This document shows positions 27,097-36,168 of a stretch of DNA of 64,000 nucleotides, in pieces. Every line of letters starts with the position of its first letter. The stretch's first letter is position 1. Made by a program: the position numbers and the translations under genes. The notes under the pieces are model-generated. The model was not told the DNA's origin. It saw nothing but the letters and a program-made list of their open reading frames with translations, and made no database searches. Location: the NCBI RefSeq assembly GCF_020447105.2, contig NZ_CP096184.1:1302001-1366000 (forward strand). Reading direction: 5' to 3'. The DNA is from Demequina sp. TMPB413 (GTDB lineage Bacteria > Actinomycetota > Actinomycetes > Actinomycetales > Demequinaceae).

Positions 27097-28453
27097 CGGA
27101 CCTGCGCCATTCGTCGAGGATCCAACCTGCTGCTTGCGTGACGGTTCCCGAGCCGACGGTCATGACGGTGTCGCCAGGGCGAGCGACGGCGGCGGCGCGC
27201 GCGGCAGCGTCTTCCAGGCTGGCGGCGAGTTCAACCGTGGAGTGCTCACCAACAACGATCGTGTCCGCGATCAGTTGCGACGTCACCCCCTCGATCGGAT
27301 CCTCTCGGTCCCCGTGGACTGGCGCGAGAATGATCACGGCATTGTCGATCGACAATGCACGCCCAAACTCCTCGCCCAATGCCTGTGTGCGGCTAAAGAG
27401 CGCAGGCTGGAACAGCACGACGAGGCGACCTGCCCCGTCGGCCCGTGCAGCGGCCAACACGGCGGCCACCTCGGTCGGGTGGTGCGCGTAGTCGTCAATG
27501 ACCCGCATCCCTCGCGACTCACCACGGAGCTCGAAGCGCCTGCCAGTGCCAGCGAACGACGCGACAGCCTCGGCAGCCACCACCGGCTCCACTCCAGCCT
27601 CCACCACCGCGCACCACGCCGCCGCGGCGTTGAGGCGTTGATGGACTCCTGGAATAGGAACCGACAGCGGGACGGTGCGCTCAGCCCACGTCACGTCGCG
27701 CGGCCCCACGACAACGTCGGCAGCGCCCGCGCCGGCAGGGCGCGGCGACACCCCGTACCGAACGACGCGCACGCCAGCCGCAGCCGCGGCATCGGCCACG
27801 CGTGCGGCGCCGGGATCATCGACGCATGCAACGAGCACACGAGCGGCAGCGGCGAACTTCACGAAGGCCGATTCCACCGCCTCAAAGGAGCCATAAAAGT
27901 CGAGGTGGTCCGGCTCCACATTGAGCAGGATCGCGATCTCCGTGGCGTACTTCAGAAAGGAACCGTCGGACTCGTCGGCCTCCACTACTGCGAGGTCGGC
28001 GGTCCCGCCGTACCCCCCAGCGACCGCACCCTCGACCCCAAAGACGCGCGCGCCGACGGCGTAGCTGGCGTCGACTCCACATGCGTGCAGGATGTGCGCA
28101 GTCAGCGCGGAGGTGGTGGTCTTGCCGTGAGAGCCCGCCACGGCGATCAGCCGCCGGCCCTCAAGTGCCCACGCGAGGGCCTCCGACCGGTGCCACACGT
28201 CGATCCCCAGTTCACGCGCCCTGGCGAGTTCCTCGTTGGTCTCGCGGACCGCCGTCGAGATCACCACCACGTCGGCGCCAGCGACGGCATTCGCGTCGTG
28301 CCCCACTCTGACATCAGCTCCCGCTGCCTCGAGAGCAGCGAAGTACGCGCTGCGACCCTTGTCGCTTCCCGTGACGTCGACTCCCTTGGCGGCAACGAGG
28401 CGCGCCACGGCCGACATCCCGGAACCGCCGACGCCAATGAAGTGGAACCTCAT
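27089..28453 (-). CDS. murC: UDP-N-acetylmuramate--L-alanine ligase
   Basis: 454-residue Mur ligase that adds L-Ala to UDP-MurNAc. The N-terminal Rossmann motif FIGVGGSGMSAVA is diagnostic of MurC, the ATP loop GSHGKTTT lies at 107-114, and EADESDGSFL and the HHPTEVAA motif in the C-terminal domain follow. It overlaps murG by 4 bases and ftsQ by 8. Confidence 0.96.
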   Translation of the reverse strand: MRFHFIGVGGSGMSAVARLVAAKGVDVTGSDKGRSAYFAALEAAGADVRVGHDANAVAGADVVVISTAVRETNEELARARELGIDVWHRSEALAWALEGRRLIAVAGSHGKTTTSALTAHILHACGVDASYAVGARVFGVEGAVAGGYGGTADLAVVEADESDGSFLKYATEIAILLNVEPDHLDFYGSFEAVESAFVKFAAAARVLVACVDDPGAARVADAAAAAGVRVVRYGVSPRPAGAGAADVVVGPRDVTWAERTVPLSVPIPGVHQRLNAAAAWCAVVEAGVEPVVAAEAVASFAGTGRRFELRGESRGMRVIDDYAHHPTEVAAVLAAARADGAGRLVVLFQPALFSRTQALGEEFGRALSIDNAVIILAPVHGDREDPIEGVTSQLIADTIVVGEHSTVELAASLEDAAARAAAVARPGDTVMTVGSGTVTQAAGWILDEWRRSDG

Positions 28454-29568
28454 GCGCCAGCCACCCGCTCAATGATCTTGGCGAGTCGATCGGCGCCATC
28501 GACGATCCCAATCGAGGCGGCCGCTTTGCGGGCCGCGTCTCGTGACCGCGGGTCGAGCACGAGCGGTTCTGCGAGAATCTCGAGCGCTGCGGCCGTCAAT
28601 TCACTATCCCTGACGATGTTCGCGGCGCCCGCATCGACTGCCCCCTTGGCGTTGAGTGCCTGCTCGCCATTGCCGTGCGGCAGCGGCACGTACACGGCCG
28701 GAAGGCCCAAGGCCGAGACCTCGCACACCATTCCAGCCCCCGCCCGGCACACCACCGCGTCGGCCGCTGCAAAGGCGGTCTCCATGTTGGTGACGTACTC
28801 CCTCACCACGTACATTCCCCGATGGCGGGCAGGCAAGTCGCCGTGTGCCCGCTCTGCACCATCCGACTTTCCCTTGCCGGTCAAGTGCAGGACGTGAATG
28901 CCGTGCTGAACGAGCCTTTCCACGACTTCAGCGGTGACGGCATTGAGACTTGCGGCACCCGTGGAGCCACCGGTGATGAGCAGCGTCGGGGCGTCAGGTG
29001 CCCACCCCCACTCGGCACGTGCCTCACCCCGCAGGCGTTCGGCAACGGCGGGATTGCGCAACTGTTGTGCCAGCGCCGTGATCGAGGGCCGCAAGGGCAA
29101 TCCCGTCACCACTGCCCCTTTGAGAGGCGTGCCGTCGAAAGTGACAGCCACTGCAGCCGCCGAACGCGCTCCGAGCCGGTTGGCTAGGCCGGGTCGTGCG
29201 TTGCCTTCGTGGACGACGACGGGCACGCGTCTCTTGCGTGCGGCGAGATACGCAGGAGTCGACACGTAGCCGCCAAAGCCCACCACGGCATCGGCCTCGA
29301 TGGCATCGATGGCGCGGCCAGCCGCCTGCACCGCCGTGCGAAGCCGCAGCGGCAAGCGGACCAGGTCGAGCGAGGGACGGCGTGGCAGAGGCACGCGCGG
29401 CACCACATGCAGATCGATGCCAGCGTCGGGGACGAGTTGAGCCTCGAGACCTCGCTCCGTGCCAAGCGCCGCGACGTCGTGGCCCCTGGCCAGGAGCGCG
29501 TCAGCGGTGGCGAGCAAGGGGTTCACGTGCCCGGCGGTACCGCCGCCGGCGAGCAAGACTCTAGCCAC
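28450..29568 (-). CDS. murG: UDP-GlcNAc transferase MurG
   Basis: 372-residue GT28 glycosyltransferase that converts lipid I to lipid II on the inner membrane face. GGGTAGHVNPLLA at the start is the first G loop. The donor site appears as ITGGSTGAASLN and CRAGAGMVCEVSALGLPAVYVPLP with its usual Glu. Length normal. It overlaps ftsW by 8 bases and murC by 4. Confidence 0.96.
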   Translation of the reverse strand: MARVLLAGGGTAGHVNPLLATADALLARGHDVAALGTERGLEAQLVPDAGIDLHVVPRVPLPRRPSLDLVRLPLRLRTAVQAAGRAIDAIEADAVVGFGGYVSTPAYLAARKRRVPVVVHEGNARPGLANRLGARSAAAVAVTFDGTPLKGAVVTGLPLRPSITALAQQLRNPAVAERLRGEARAEWGWAPDAPTLLITGGSTGAASLNAVTAEVVERLVQHGIHVLHLTGKGKSDGAERAHGDLPARHRGMYVVREYVTNMETAFAAADAVVCRAGAGMVCEVSALGLPAVYVPLPHGNGEQALNAKGAVDAGAANIVRDSELTAAALEILAEPLVLDPRSRDAARKAAASIGIVDGADRLAKIIERVAGA

Positions 29569-30766
29569 GGCGGCCTCCCGAGAGTACGGCCATCGACCGG
29601 CGCATGACGGACGGTCGCGCCCTAAAGGCCTCTGGGGCGCCGGGCTCGCTGCGCGCGAAGGCCATCAGCACGCCAAGTCCTGTCAGGGACATCACGAGAG
29701 ACGATCCGCCGGAGGACACGAGCGGAAGAGGCACGCCCGTCACGGGAAGCAACTCGAGCACGACCGCGATATTGATGAAGGCCTGGCCCACGACCCACGC
29801 ACCGATGGCCGCGGCGGAAATTTGCGCAAAGGGGTCGCGGTGGCGGCGGACGATGCGGCTGACCGCGATGACGATCATCGCCAGCGCCACCAAGACGAGA
29901 AGCGTTCCGATCAGGCCGAACTCCTCGCCAAGGATGGCGAAGATGAAGTCGTTGTCGGCAGCCGGCAGGTATCCCCACTTCTCCCTGCTCATCCCCGGCC
30001 CGAGGCCCCACAAGCCGCCGGAAGCGAGCGCCCACGTGCCGTGGGTGGTCTGCAGGCAGTTGTCCTGGACATCGCACGTCGATGGGTCAAGCCACACATT
30101 GATACGGGCCGAACGCGTGGTGCCATCAGCGATGAGGGCCAGTCCCCCCGCCACGAGCGCCGCGGCCCCCAGGGCGAAGAACCTCACCGGCAGGCCCGCG
30201 ACCCAATACGCGGCCGAAATCACGAGACACACCACCACAGCGGTGCCCAAGTCTCGGCCAGCGAGGATCAGCACGAGCACGATCCCCGAGGCGATCCCGC
30301 CGGGGACGAGGATCCTTCTCAAGGTCGTCAATTCATGACGGAACGTCGCCAAGACCATGCCGAGGTACAAGGCGAGGCCCAGTTTGGCGATCTCCGAGGG
30401 CTGCAGAGTGACGGAGCCAACGCGCACCCAGTTGCGGTTTCCTCCCGTCGACTCGCCAGCCAGAATCACGACGAGCAGCAGCACCACGGCGCCTGTCAGG
30501 ATGATCGGGGTCATGCGCTTCCACCACGTGACGCTTTGTCTTGAGCCAATGGCGAGCGCGGCGAGGCCGACGGCAAGGGCCGCGACTTGGATGAGGAACA
30601 ACGTCCAGGGGTTGCCACCCTCTTGCCTAATCGAGAACACCGAGGACGACGACAACACGACGGCCAGGCCGACGAGCAAGAGGATCGCGGTGGCCGCGGC
30701 CAAGAGGTAGTAGGTCGTCGCAGGAGAGTTCCAGGTATTGGTCGGACGAACGCGCTCAGTCGTCAC
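29561..30766 (-). CDS. ftsW: septal peptidoglycan polymerase FtsW (SEDS family)
   Basis: 401 residues with about ten membrane segments. SEDS marks visible are QPSEIAKLGLALYLG, GRDLGTAVVVCL with the conserved Asp-containing extracellular loop, GLWGLGPGMSREKWGYLPAADNDFIFAILGEEFGLIG, and the C-terminal GVPLPLVSSGGSSLV. FtsW polymerises lipid II glycan at the septum with FtsI. The C-terminal tail is short and polar. It starts 1 base after the murD stop. Confidence 0.95.
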   Translation of the reverse strand: MTTERVRPTNTWNSPATTYYLLAAATAILLLVGLAVVLSSSSVFSIRQEGGNPWTLFLIQVAALAVGLAALAIGSRQSVTWWKRMTPIILTGAVVLLLVVILAGESTGGNRNWVRVGSVTLQPSEIAKLGLALYLGMVLATFRHELTTLRRILVPGGIASGIVLVLILAGRDLGTAVVVCLVISAAYWVAGLPVRFFALGAAALVAGGLALIADGTTRSARINVWLDPSTCDVQDNCLQTTHGTWALASGGLWGLGPGMSREKWGYLPAADNDFIFAILGEEFGLIGTLLVLVALAMIVIAVSRIVRRHRDPFAQISAAAIGAWVVGQAFINIAVVLELLPVTGVPLPLVSSGGSSLVMSLTGLGVLMAFARSEPGAPEAFRARPSVMRRSMAVLSGGRRG

Positions 30767-30767
30767 G

Positions 30768-32174
30768 TCATCCTCCCTGCAAGGCCCTCACTTCCTCAGT
30801 GAAGGCTTCTCCTCTGTCCGCGTAGCTGCGGAATTGATCCATGGATGCGCATGCTGGCGACAAGAGCACGGTGTCGCCTTGCTGCGCAAAGCCGCGTGCC
30901 GCGGCGACGGCGTCACGCATCACAGTGTCACCCGGGCCGATGCGCTTCACAGGGATATCGGCGGCGTGTTCGGCCAGGGCGGTGGCAAGCGGTTCCGGAT
31001 CGACACCGATGAGCACCACTGCCCTCAACCGGTCACGCACCTGACCGACCAAGGCGTCGAAGTCCTGGCCCTTGGCCAGGCCCCCAGCGATCCACACCAC
31101 CGAGGAAAGCTTCTTCCCTCCGAAGGCTGCAAGCGCTGCATGCGCGTTGGTCGCCTTCGAGTCATCGACGTAGGCGACCGTGTCGATCGTCGCGACAAAC
31201 GCCGTGCGATGGCTGTCCAGGGCGAAGCCCCGCAGCCCGTCCCTGATCGCCTCGCGTGGAACGTCCACGGCGCGTGCCAGGGCGGCGGCGCTCAGCGCGT
31301 TCGTCACCACGTACGTCGGCACGTCTCCCGCAACGAGGTGGGCGAGGTCGTCCACGTGTCCCAACTCGAGGGCTTCTGTGCGCCGCTGCGGCGTGAACGC
31401 CCTGTCGACCAAGTAGCCGTCGACGACGCCAAGCTGCGATACCGCAGGCGAGCCAGCGGTGACGCCGATCGCGCGACAGCCTTCCACCACGTCGGCGTCC
31501 TCGACCATGGCCTCCACCATGCGATCGTGAGCTGGGTAGACGGCAGCAACTCTGACGCCGCGGTAGACCCTCGCCTTGTCGGCGCGATACGCCTCGACAG
31601 AGCCGTGCCAGTCGAGGTGGTCGGTGTCGGCATTGAGGCACACGGCGGCCGCTGGCGACACCGTGTGAGTGAAGTGCAACTGAAGGCTTGCGATCTCGAC
31701 AGCGAGCAACGCGTGCCCCTCCCGTGCGGCGTCGATCACCGAGACGCCCATGTTGCCGCAGGCCTTCACGTCAACGCCCGCCGCCGCGGCCATGGCCGCG
31801 ACCATCTGCGTCGTCGTCGTCTTGCCGTTGGTGCCCGTCACGAGTACCCACGGAGCATCATTGGAGCGCACCCGCCACGCGAACTCCATCTCCGACCACA
31901 CCTCGAGGCCAGCGGCGAGACATGCGCTGATCGCATCCGAACTCGGCGAGAAGGCTGCGGAAGCGACCACCACGTCAAAGGCTCCCAGGTCGAGGCCCTC
32001 AACACTCTCGTGGTCGGCGGCGCCGTTCGCGTCGACGCTTACGCACACCGCGCCCAAATCCTTCAACGCCGCAGTTGCGGAGCGGCCCGCCACTCCCATG
32101 CCCAGCACAAGCACGGTGGCGCCTGCCAGGTGAGCGCCGCCGTCAGGCGCCTGCGGTACGTCGGGGGCTGCCAT
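30768..32174 (-). CDS. murD: UDP-MurNAc-L-alanine--D-glutamate ligase
   Basis: 468 residues from ATG 32174, which shares a base with the mraY stop (TGATG); an upstream ATG at 32204 would overlap mraY by 31 bases and is less likely. The Rossmann turn LGMGVAGRS opens the N-terminal domain, VTGTNGKTTTTQM is the ATP loop, LNADTDHLDWHG is the central-domain motif, and DDSKATNAHAA lies in the C-terminal domain. It adds D-Glu to the stem peptide. Confidence 0.95.
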   Translation of the reverse strand: MAAPDVPQAPDGGAHLAGATVLVLGMGVAGRSATAALKDLGAVCVSVDANGAADHESVEGLDLGAFDVVVASAAFSPSSDAISACLAAGLEVWSEMEFAWRVRSNDAPWVLVTGTNGKTTTTQMVAAMAAAAGVDVKACGNMGVSVIDAAREGHALLAVEIASLQLHFTHTVSPAAAVCLNADTDHLDWHGSVEAYRADKARVYRGVRVAAVYPAHDRMVEAMVEDADVVEGCRAIGVTAGSPAVSQLGVVDGYLVDRAFTPQRRTEALELGHVDDLAHLVAGDVPTYVVTNALSAAALARAVDVPREAIRDGLRGFALDSHRTAFVATIDTVAYVDDSKATNAHAALAAFGGKKLSSVVWIAGGLAKGQDFDALVGQVRDRLRAVVLIGVDPEPLATALAEHAADIPVKRIGPGDTVMRDAVAAARGFAQQGDTVLLSPACASMDQFRSYADRGEAFTEEVRALQGG

Positions 32175-33274
32175 CAGCCGCCTGGTCCAAGGTTCGCGAC
32201 CCATTCGGCATAGAAGACGCCCATGCCCGCACCGGTGAATAGACCGGCGATGATCCAGAACCTCGTCACAATCGTCACCTCACCCCACCCGAGCAACTCG
32301 AAGTGGTGATGGAGAGGAGCCATCTTGAAGATGCGCTTGCCACCAGAAAGCTTGAAGAATCCGATTTGCAGCACAGAGCTGAGCACGATGATGACGAACA
32401 GTCCGCCGATGATCCCGCCGAGCACCTCGGTGCGCGTCACGATGGTCATGCCGGCGATCGCGCCGCCAAGCGCCAACGAACCCGTGTCGCCCATGAAGAT
32501 CTTCGCTGGCGAAGCGTTCCACCACAGGAAGCCCAGACAAGCACCAGCCAACGCCGCGGCCAGGATGGCAATGTCGCGGGGGTCTCGCACGGCGTAGCAG
32601 GTCGCGGCATCGGCATTGTTGACCCCGCACAGCTGATTGAACTGCCAGATTCCCACGAGCACGTAGGCGCCAAAGAAGATGAGGGCGGCACCGGTAGCGA
32701 GTCCATCGAGACCATCGGTCAAGTTGACTGCGTTTGACCACGCCGTGATGAGGAAGTTCGACCACACCACAAATCCGATGATGCCGATCGCAGGGCCAAA
32801 GACGGCGAAGTCGAGCGCGGTGTCGCGCAAGAACGAGATCGCTGTCGACGCCGGGTACACGCCCTGGTCGTCGGGGAACTGGAGTACGAGCACGGAGAAG
32901 ATGATGCCGATGAGTGCCTGCAGCAGGATCTTCCAGCGGGCGTTCAGCCCGAGCGAGCGTTCCCTTGAGATTTTGATGCCGTCATCGAGGAAGCCGACGA
33001 GGCCGAGACCCACCATCAGGAACACGACCAGCACCGACGACACGCTCGGCGTGTGTGACGTGATCAGATTGCCGCCCAGCCAGCCGACGAGCGTCGCAGC
33101 AATGATGACGACGCCGCCCATGGTGGGAGTGCCACGCTTGGTGTGGTGGGAGGCGGGACCGTCGTGCCTGATGAACTGGCCGAACTGCTTGCGAGTGAGG
33201 TATCGAATCACCCATGGCGTTCCCAAGAGAGAGATCACCAAGGCGATCGCCGCCGCAAGGACTACGGCCCTCAT
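32174..33274 (-). CDS. mraY: phospho-MurNAc-pentapeptide transferase
   Basis: 366-residue integral membrane enzyme with about ten helices that links phospho-MurNAc-pentapeptide to undecaprenyl phosphate (lipid I). Motifs: HHTKRGTPTMGGV, LGLVGFLDDGIKI with the conserved DDxxK-type acidic pair, NAVNLTDGLDGLA, and the HHHFELLGWGE near the C-terminus. It overlaps murF by 4 bases. Confidence 0.96.
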   Translation of the reverse strand: MRAVVLAAAIALVISLLGTPWVIRYLTRKQFGQFIRHDGPASHHTKRGTPTMGGVVIIAATLVGWLGGNLITSHTPSVSSVLVVFLMVGLGLVGFLDDGIKISRERSLGLNARWKILLQALIGIIFSVLVLQFPDDQGVYPASTAISFLRDTALDFAVFGPAIGIIGFVVWSNFLITAWSNAVNLTDGLDGLATGAALIFFGAYVLVGIWQFNQLCGVNNADAATCYAVRDPRDIAILAAALAGACLGFLWWNASPAKIFMGDTGSLALGGAIAGMTIVTRTEVLGGIIGGLFVIIVLSSVLQIGFFKLSGGKRIFKMAPLHHHFELLGWGEVTIVTRFWIIAGLFTGAGMGVFYAEWVANLGPGG

Positions 33275-34626
33275 GAAGTCTCCCTGGTCAGTTCTTCAGC
33301 AAGACGCCACAGCCCGGTTCCGTGTGAGCCCTTCACGAGCACAGTGTCACCGGCCGTCACGCGATCCCTCACGAGTGCAAGGGCCTCGTCAATGGTAGCG
33401 ACGAACGCGGCCTCGTCCCCCCACGAGCCCTCGCGGACGGCTGAGACGTACGCCGGGCGGGCACCAGCGCCGACGACCACCAGGTGCGAGATGCCGAGCC
33501 GCACCGCATCGATCCCGAGGTCGTCGTGGGCCTGGATGGACGCGTCGCCCATCTCAAGCATTTCGCCGATGATCGCCCATGTCCTTCCGCCCTCGGCAAC
33601 GGCGCGCAAGGCCCTGAAGGCGGCTCGCATCGACTCGGGCGAGGCGTTGTAGGCGTCGTCCAGGATCCGCACACCGTCGGACCGCTCGGTGAGCGCCATG
33701 CGGTGTGGGCTGGCGGGCTTGGCGGCGCTCACGGCCGTGGCCGCTTCGGAGGTGCTGAGTCCGCACTCCCGCGCGACGGCGATGGCCGCGAGCGCATTGA
33801 TGGCGTGGTGGTCGCCGAGGATGCGCAGGCGAACCGGATGCCCTTCGACTGTGAAGGTTGCGCGCCCAGCCTCCACCCCCCTGTGCTCGCCGACGACGTC
33901 GGCTGATCCGAAGCCAAACGTGACGGTCCTCGGCGCCTTCCCGGTCATCTCAGCAACGTAGGGATCGTCTGCGTTGATGATTCCGACGCCGCCGGGGACG
34001 ACGCCATCAAGGATCGTCGCCTTCTCTGCGGCGAGCCCTGCCCTCGAGCCATAGCCCGCGGAATGCGCGCTACCCACCATGAGCACGACCGCCATGTCGA
34101 GCGGCGCGATGCGAGTCAGGTAGGCGATGTCGCCGGGGGCTGATGCACCCATCTCCAGAACGAGGTAGCGCGTGTCGGGGCCAGCGCTCAATACCGTGAG
34201 CGGCAGCCCTATCTCGTTGTTGAAACTGCCTACCGGCGCGACGACCTGGGGCAACGTTTGCGCAAGTAGGTCCTTCGTGGTTGTCTTGCCGTTCGATCCG
34301 GTAATGCCCACCACGGTGATGTCGCCCTCCGTGCGCAGCAGCGCGAGATAGGCGGCAGCGAGCGCCCCGATCGCGGCGGTGACATCGGGAACCAGGATGT
34401 GTGGCGCGTCGACGGGCTGCGACACCAGACATACGGTCGCGCCAGCCTCGAGCGCTTGGTGCGCGAAGTCGTGGCCGTCGACGTGCTCTCCCACGAAGGC
34501 GACGTAGAGAGAGCCTGGACGCACCTCTCGCGAGTCCTTCACCACGGAGGAGACGACGGCCTCGACGTCTGCCGCGAGCTCTCCGCCCACAGCGTTGGCC
34601 ACCCACTGGGCGGTGACAGGCCTCAC
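33271..34626 (-). CDS. murF: UDP-MurNAc-tripeptide--D-Ala-D-Ala ligase
   Basis: 451-residue Mur ligase adding the D-Ala-D-Ala dipeptide. The N-terminal domain has VVKDSREVRPGSLYVAF, the ATP loop is GITGSNGKTTTKD, then the MGASAPGDIAYL motif and the DDAYNASPESM signature that separates MurF from MurE. Start and stop overlap murE and mraY by 4 bases. No ddl gene, which would supply the dipeptide, is present in the window. Confidence 0.96.
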   Translation of the reverse strand: MRPVTAQWVANAVGGELAADVEAVVSSVVKDSREVRPGSLYVAFVGEHVDGHDFAHQALEAGATVCLVSQPVDAPHILVPDVTAAIGALAAAYLALLRTEGDITVVGITGSNGKTTTKDLLAQTLPQVVAPVGSFNNEIGLPLTVLSAGPDTRYLVLEMGASAPGDIAYLTRIAPLDMAVVLMVGSAHSAGYGSRAGLAAEKATILDGVVPGGVGIINADDPYVAEMTGKAPRTVTFGFGSADVVGEHRGVEAGRATFTVEGHPVRLRILGDHHAINALAAIAVARECGLSTSEAATAVSAAKPASPHRMALTERSDGVRILDDAYNASPESMRAAFRALRAVAEGGRTWAIIGEMLEMGDASIQAHDDLGIDAVRLGISHLVVVGAGARPAYVSAVREGSWGDEAAFVATIDEALALVRDRVTAGDTVLVKGSHGTGLWRLAEELTRETS

Positions 34627-36167
34627 GACGCGGCCCCTCGCGACGCCAATTCCTCCAAGACGACAGCCCTATCCGTATACGGGTAATGCACGCCGTCGAT
34701 CTCTTGCGTTGTCTCGTGGCCCTTGCCTGTGGTGATGATGGTGTCGGCTGGTCCCGCCATGCGCATCGCGGTCAGGACAGCCTCCGAGCGCGGCGCGACC
34801 TCGAGCACGTTTTCCAAACGCGGGCGTACCTCGACCACGCCCTCCATCAGGCGCGAACGGATGAACTCTGGCGGCTCAGTCTTGGGGTTCTCGTCGGTCA
34901 CGATGACGACGTCGGAGTGGGTGGCGGCCGCGCGCCCAAGCCCCGGGCGCTTGGAGTCGTCGCGCAGTCCGTCGCAGCCGAACACGACGAAAAGCCTCCC
35001 TGGGGTGACCCCCCGCATGGCGTCGAGCACAGCAGCAACGCCGTCGGGTGTGTGTGCGTAGTCGACGACGATCAAGGGCGTGGTAGCGGTGCGCTGAGTG
35101 ACCACCTCGGTGCGCCCGGGCACCTGACGCGCGTGGGCGACTCCCTCGATGGCCGCCTCAACCGGCACGCCGATCACGTGGGAAGCCACGATGGCGGCGG
35201 CGGCATTGGACACATTGATGTGGCCTGGAAGCGCCACCGTCGCGACGTGGGAGGCACCGTTAGGCCCCCGCAAGTCGAACTCCATGCCGCCAGAGGCAGC
35301 GAGCCGCTCCCCCGTGACCACCCAGTCGGCGTCTGGTGAGCCGGGCCTCGTCGCCACAGTGGTCACGGGCACGCTCGCCTCGGCGGCCAGCCTGCGGCCC
35401 CACTCATCATCAACCAGCACTACTGCACGCTCGCTGAGTTCAGGCGTGAACAGGCGCCGCTTTACCGCGAAGTACTCCTCCATGGTGTGGTGGTAGTCCA
35501 TGTGTTCATAGCTGAGATTGGTGAACACGGCGACGGCAAACCGCGTGCCGGTGACGCGCTCAAGGTCGATCGCCTGAGAACTCGCCTCGGTCACCACGGC
35601 GCCGACGCCCTTCTCGAGTGCGCGAGCGAGCAACGCCTGGAGCGCAGGAGCCTCGACGGTCGTACGCTCCGACAGGCGGTGCTCGTCGGCAATGCGCGCC
35701 TCGATGGTTCCGAGCAGGGCCGTGTGCTCGTAGGCACGCGCCAGCGCACCCTCGATGAGGAACGAGGTGGTGGTCTTGCCGTTCGTGCCGGTGATTCCGA
35801 TCACCGGCAATCGGCGTGAGGGGTCGGAGTAGATCGCGCAGGAGGCGAGTGCCATCGCTCGCCGGGGCGCATCGGCAACAACGATCGGAATCGACACTCC
35901 CGCCGCCCTGGCGACGGCCACGCCTTCCTCGTCGGTGAGAATGGCGGAGGCGCCAGCCTCCTGAGCGTCGGCCGCGAAGCGTGCGCCATGAGTGGCGAAG
36001 CCAGGGAAAGCGCCGAACAGGTCGCCTTCGCGCACCTCGCGCGAGTCGACCGTCGCGCCCGTCAACGCCACTGCGGCCGGACCATCTACGCGAACGGCTC
36101 GAGCCCTGTCGGCAACGACGTCGAGGCTCACCGGAGGCACGTGCGTTGGCCGCAATGCCATAGTCAT
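34623..36167 (-). CDS. murE: UDP-MurNAc-tripeptide synthetase (MurE ligase)
   Basis: 514-residue Mur ligase that adds the third stem residue. Visible: DSREVREGDLFGAF, the ATP loop GTNGKTTT at 127-134, TTVEAPALQ, the carbamylated-lysine region NLSYEHMDYHHTMEEYFAVKRRLF and GCDGLRDDSKRPGLG. The specificity motif at 425-431 reads DENPKTE. Meso-diaminopimelate enzymes usually have DNPR at that place, whose Arg contacts the extra carboxylate. Lys in its place hints at a different third residue such as L-Lys or L-Orn, common in Micrococcales, but this is an inference. ATG 36167 follows the ftsI stop by one base. Confidence 0.93.
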   Translation of the reverse strand: MTMALRPTHVPPVSLDVVADRARAVRVDGPAAVALTGATVDSREVREGDLFGAFPGFATHGARFAADAQEAGASAILTDEEGVAVARAAGVSIPIVVADAPRRAMALASCAIYSDPSRRLPVIGITGTNGKTTTSFLIEGALARAYEHTALLGTIEARIADEHRLSERTTVEAPALQALLARALEKGVGAVVTEASSQAIDLERVTGTRFAVAVFTNLSYEHMDYHHTMEEYFAVKRRLFTPELSERAVVLVDDEWGRRLAAEASVPVTTVATRPGSPDADWVVTGERLAASGGMEFDLRGPNGASHVATVALPGHINVSNAAAAIVASHVIGVPVEAAIEGVAHARQVPGRTEVVTQRTATTPLIVVDYAHTPDGVAAVLDAMRGVTPGRLFVVFGCDGLRDDSKRPGLGRAAATHSDVVIVTDENPKTEPPEFIRSRLMEGVVEVRPRLENVLEVAPRSEAVLTAMRMAGPADTIITTGKGHETTQEIDGVHYPYTDRAVVLEELASRGAAS

Positions 36168-36168
36168 G

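Noticed and set aside
27134-28897. 587-residue frame antisense to murC and murG
   Set aside because: It covers two conserved genes on the other strand and shows no family motif.
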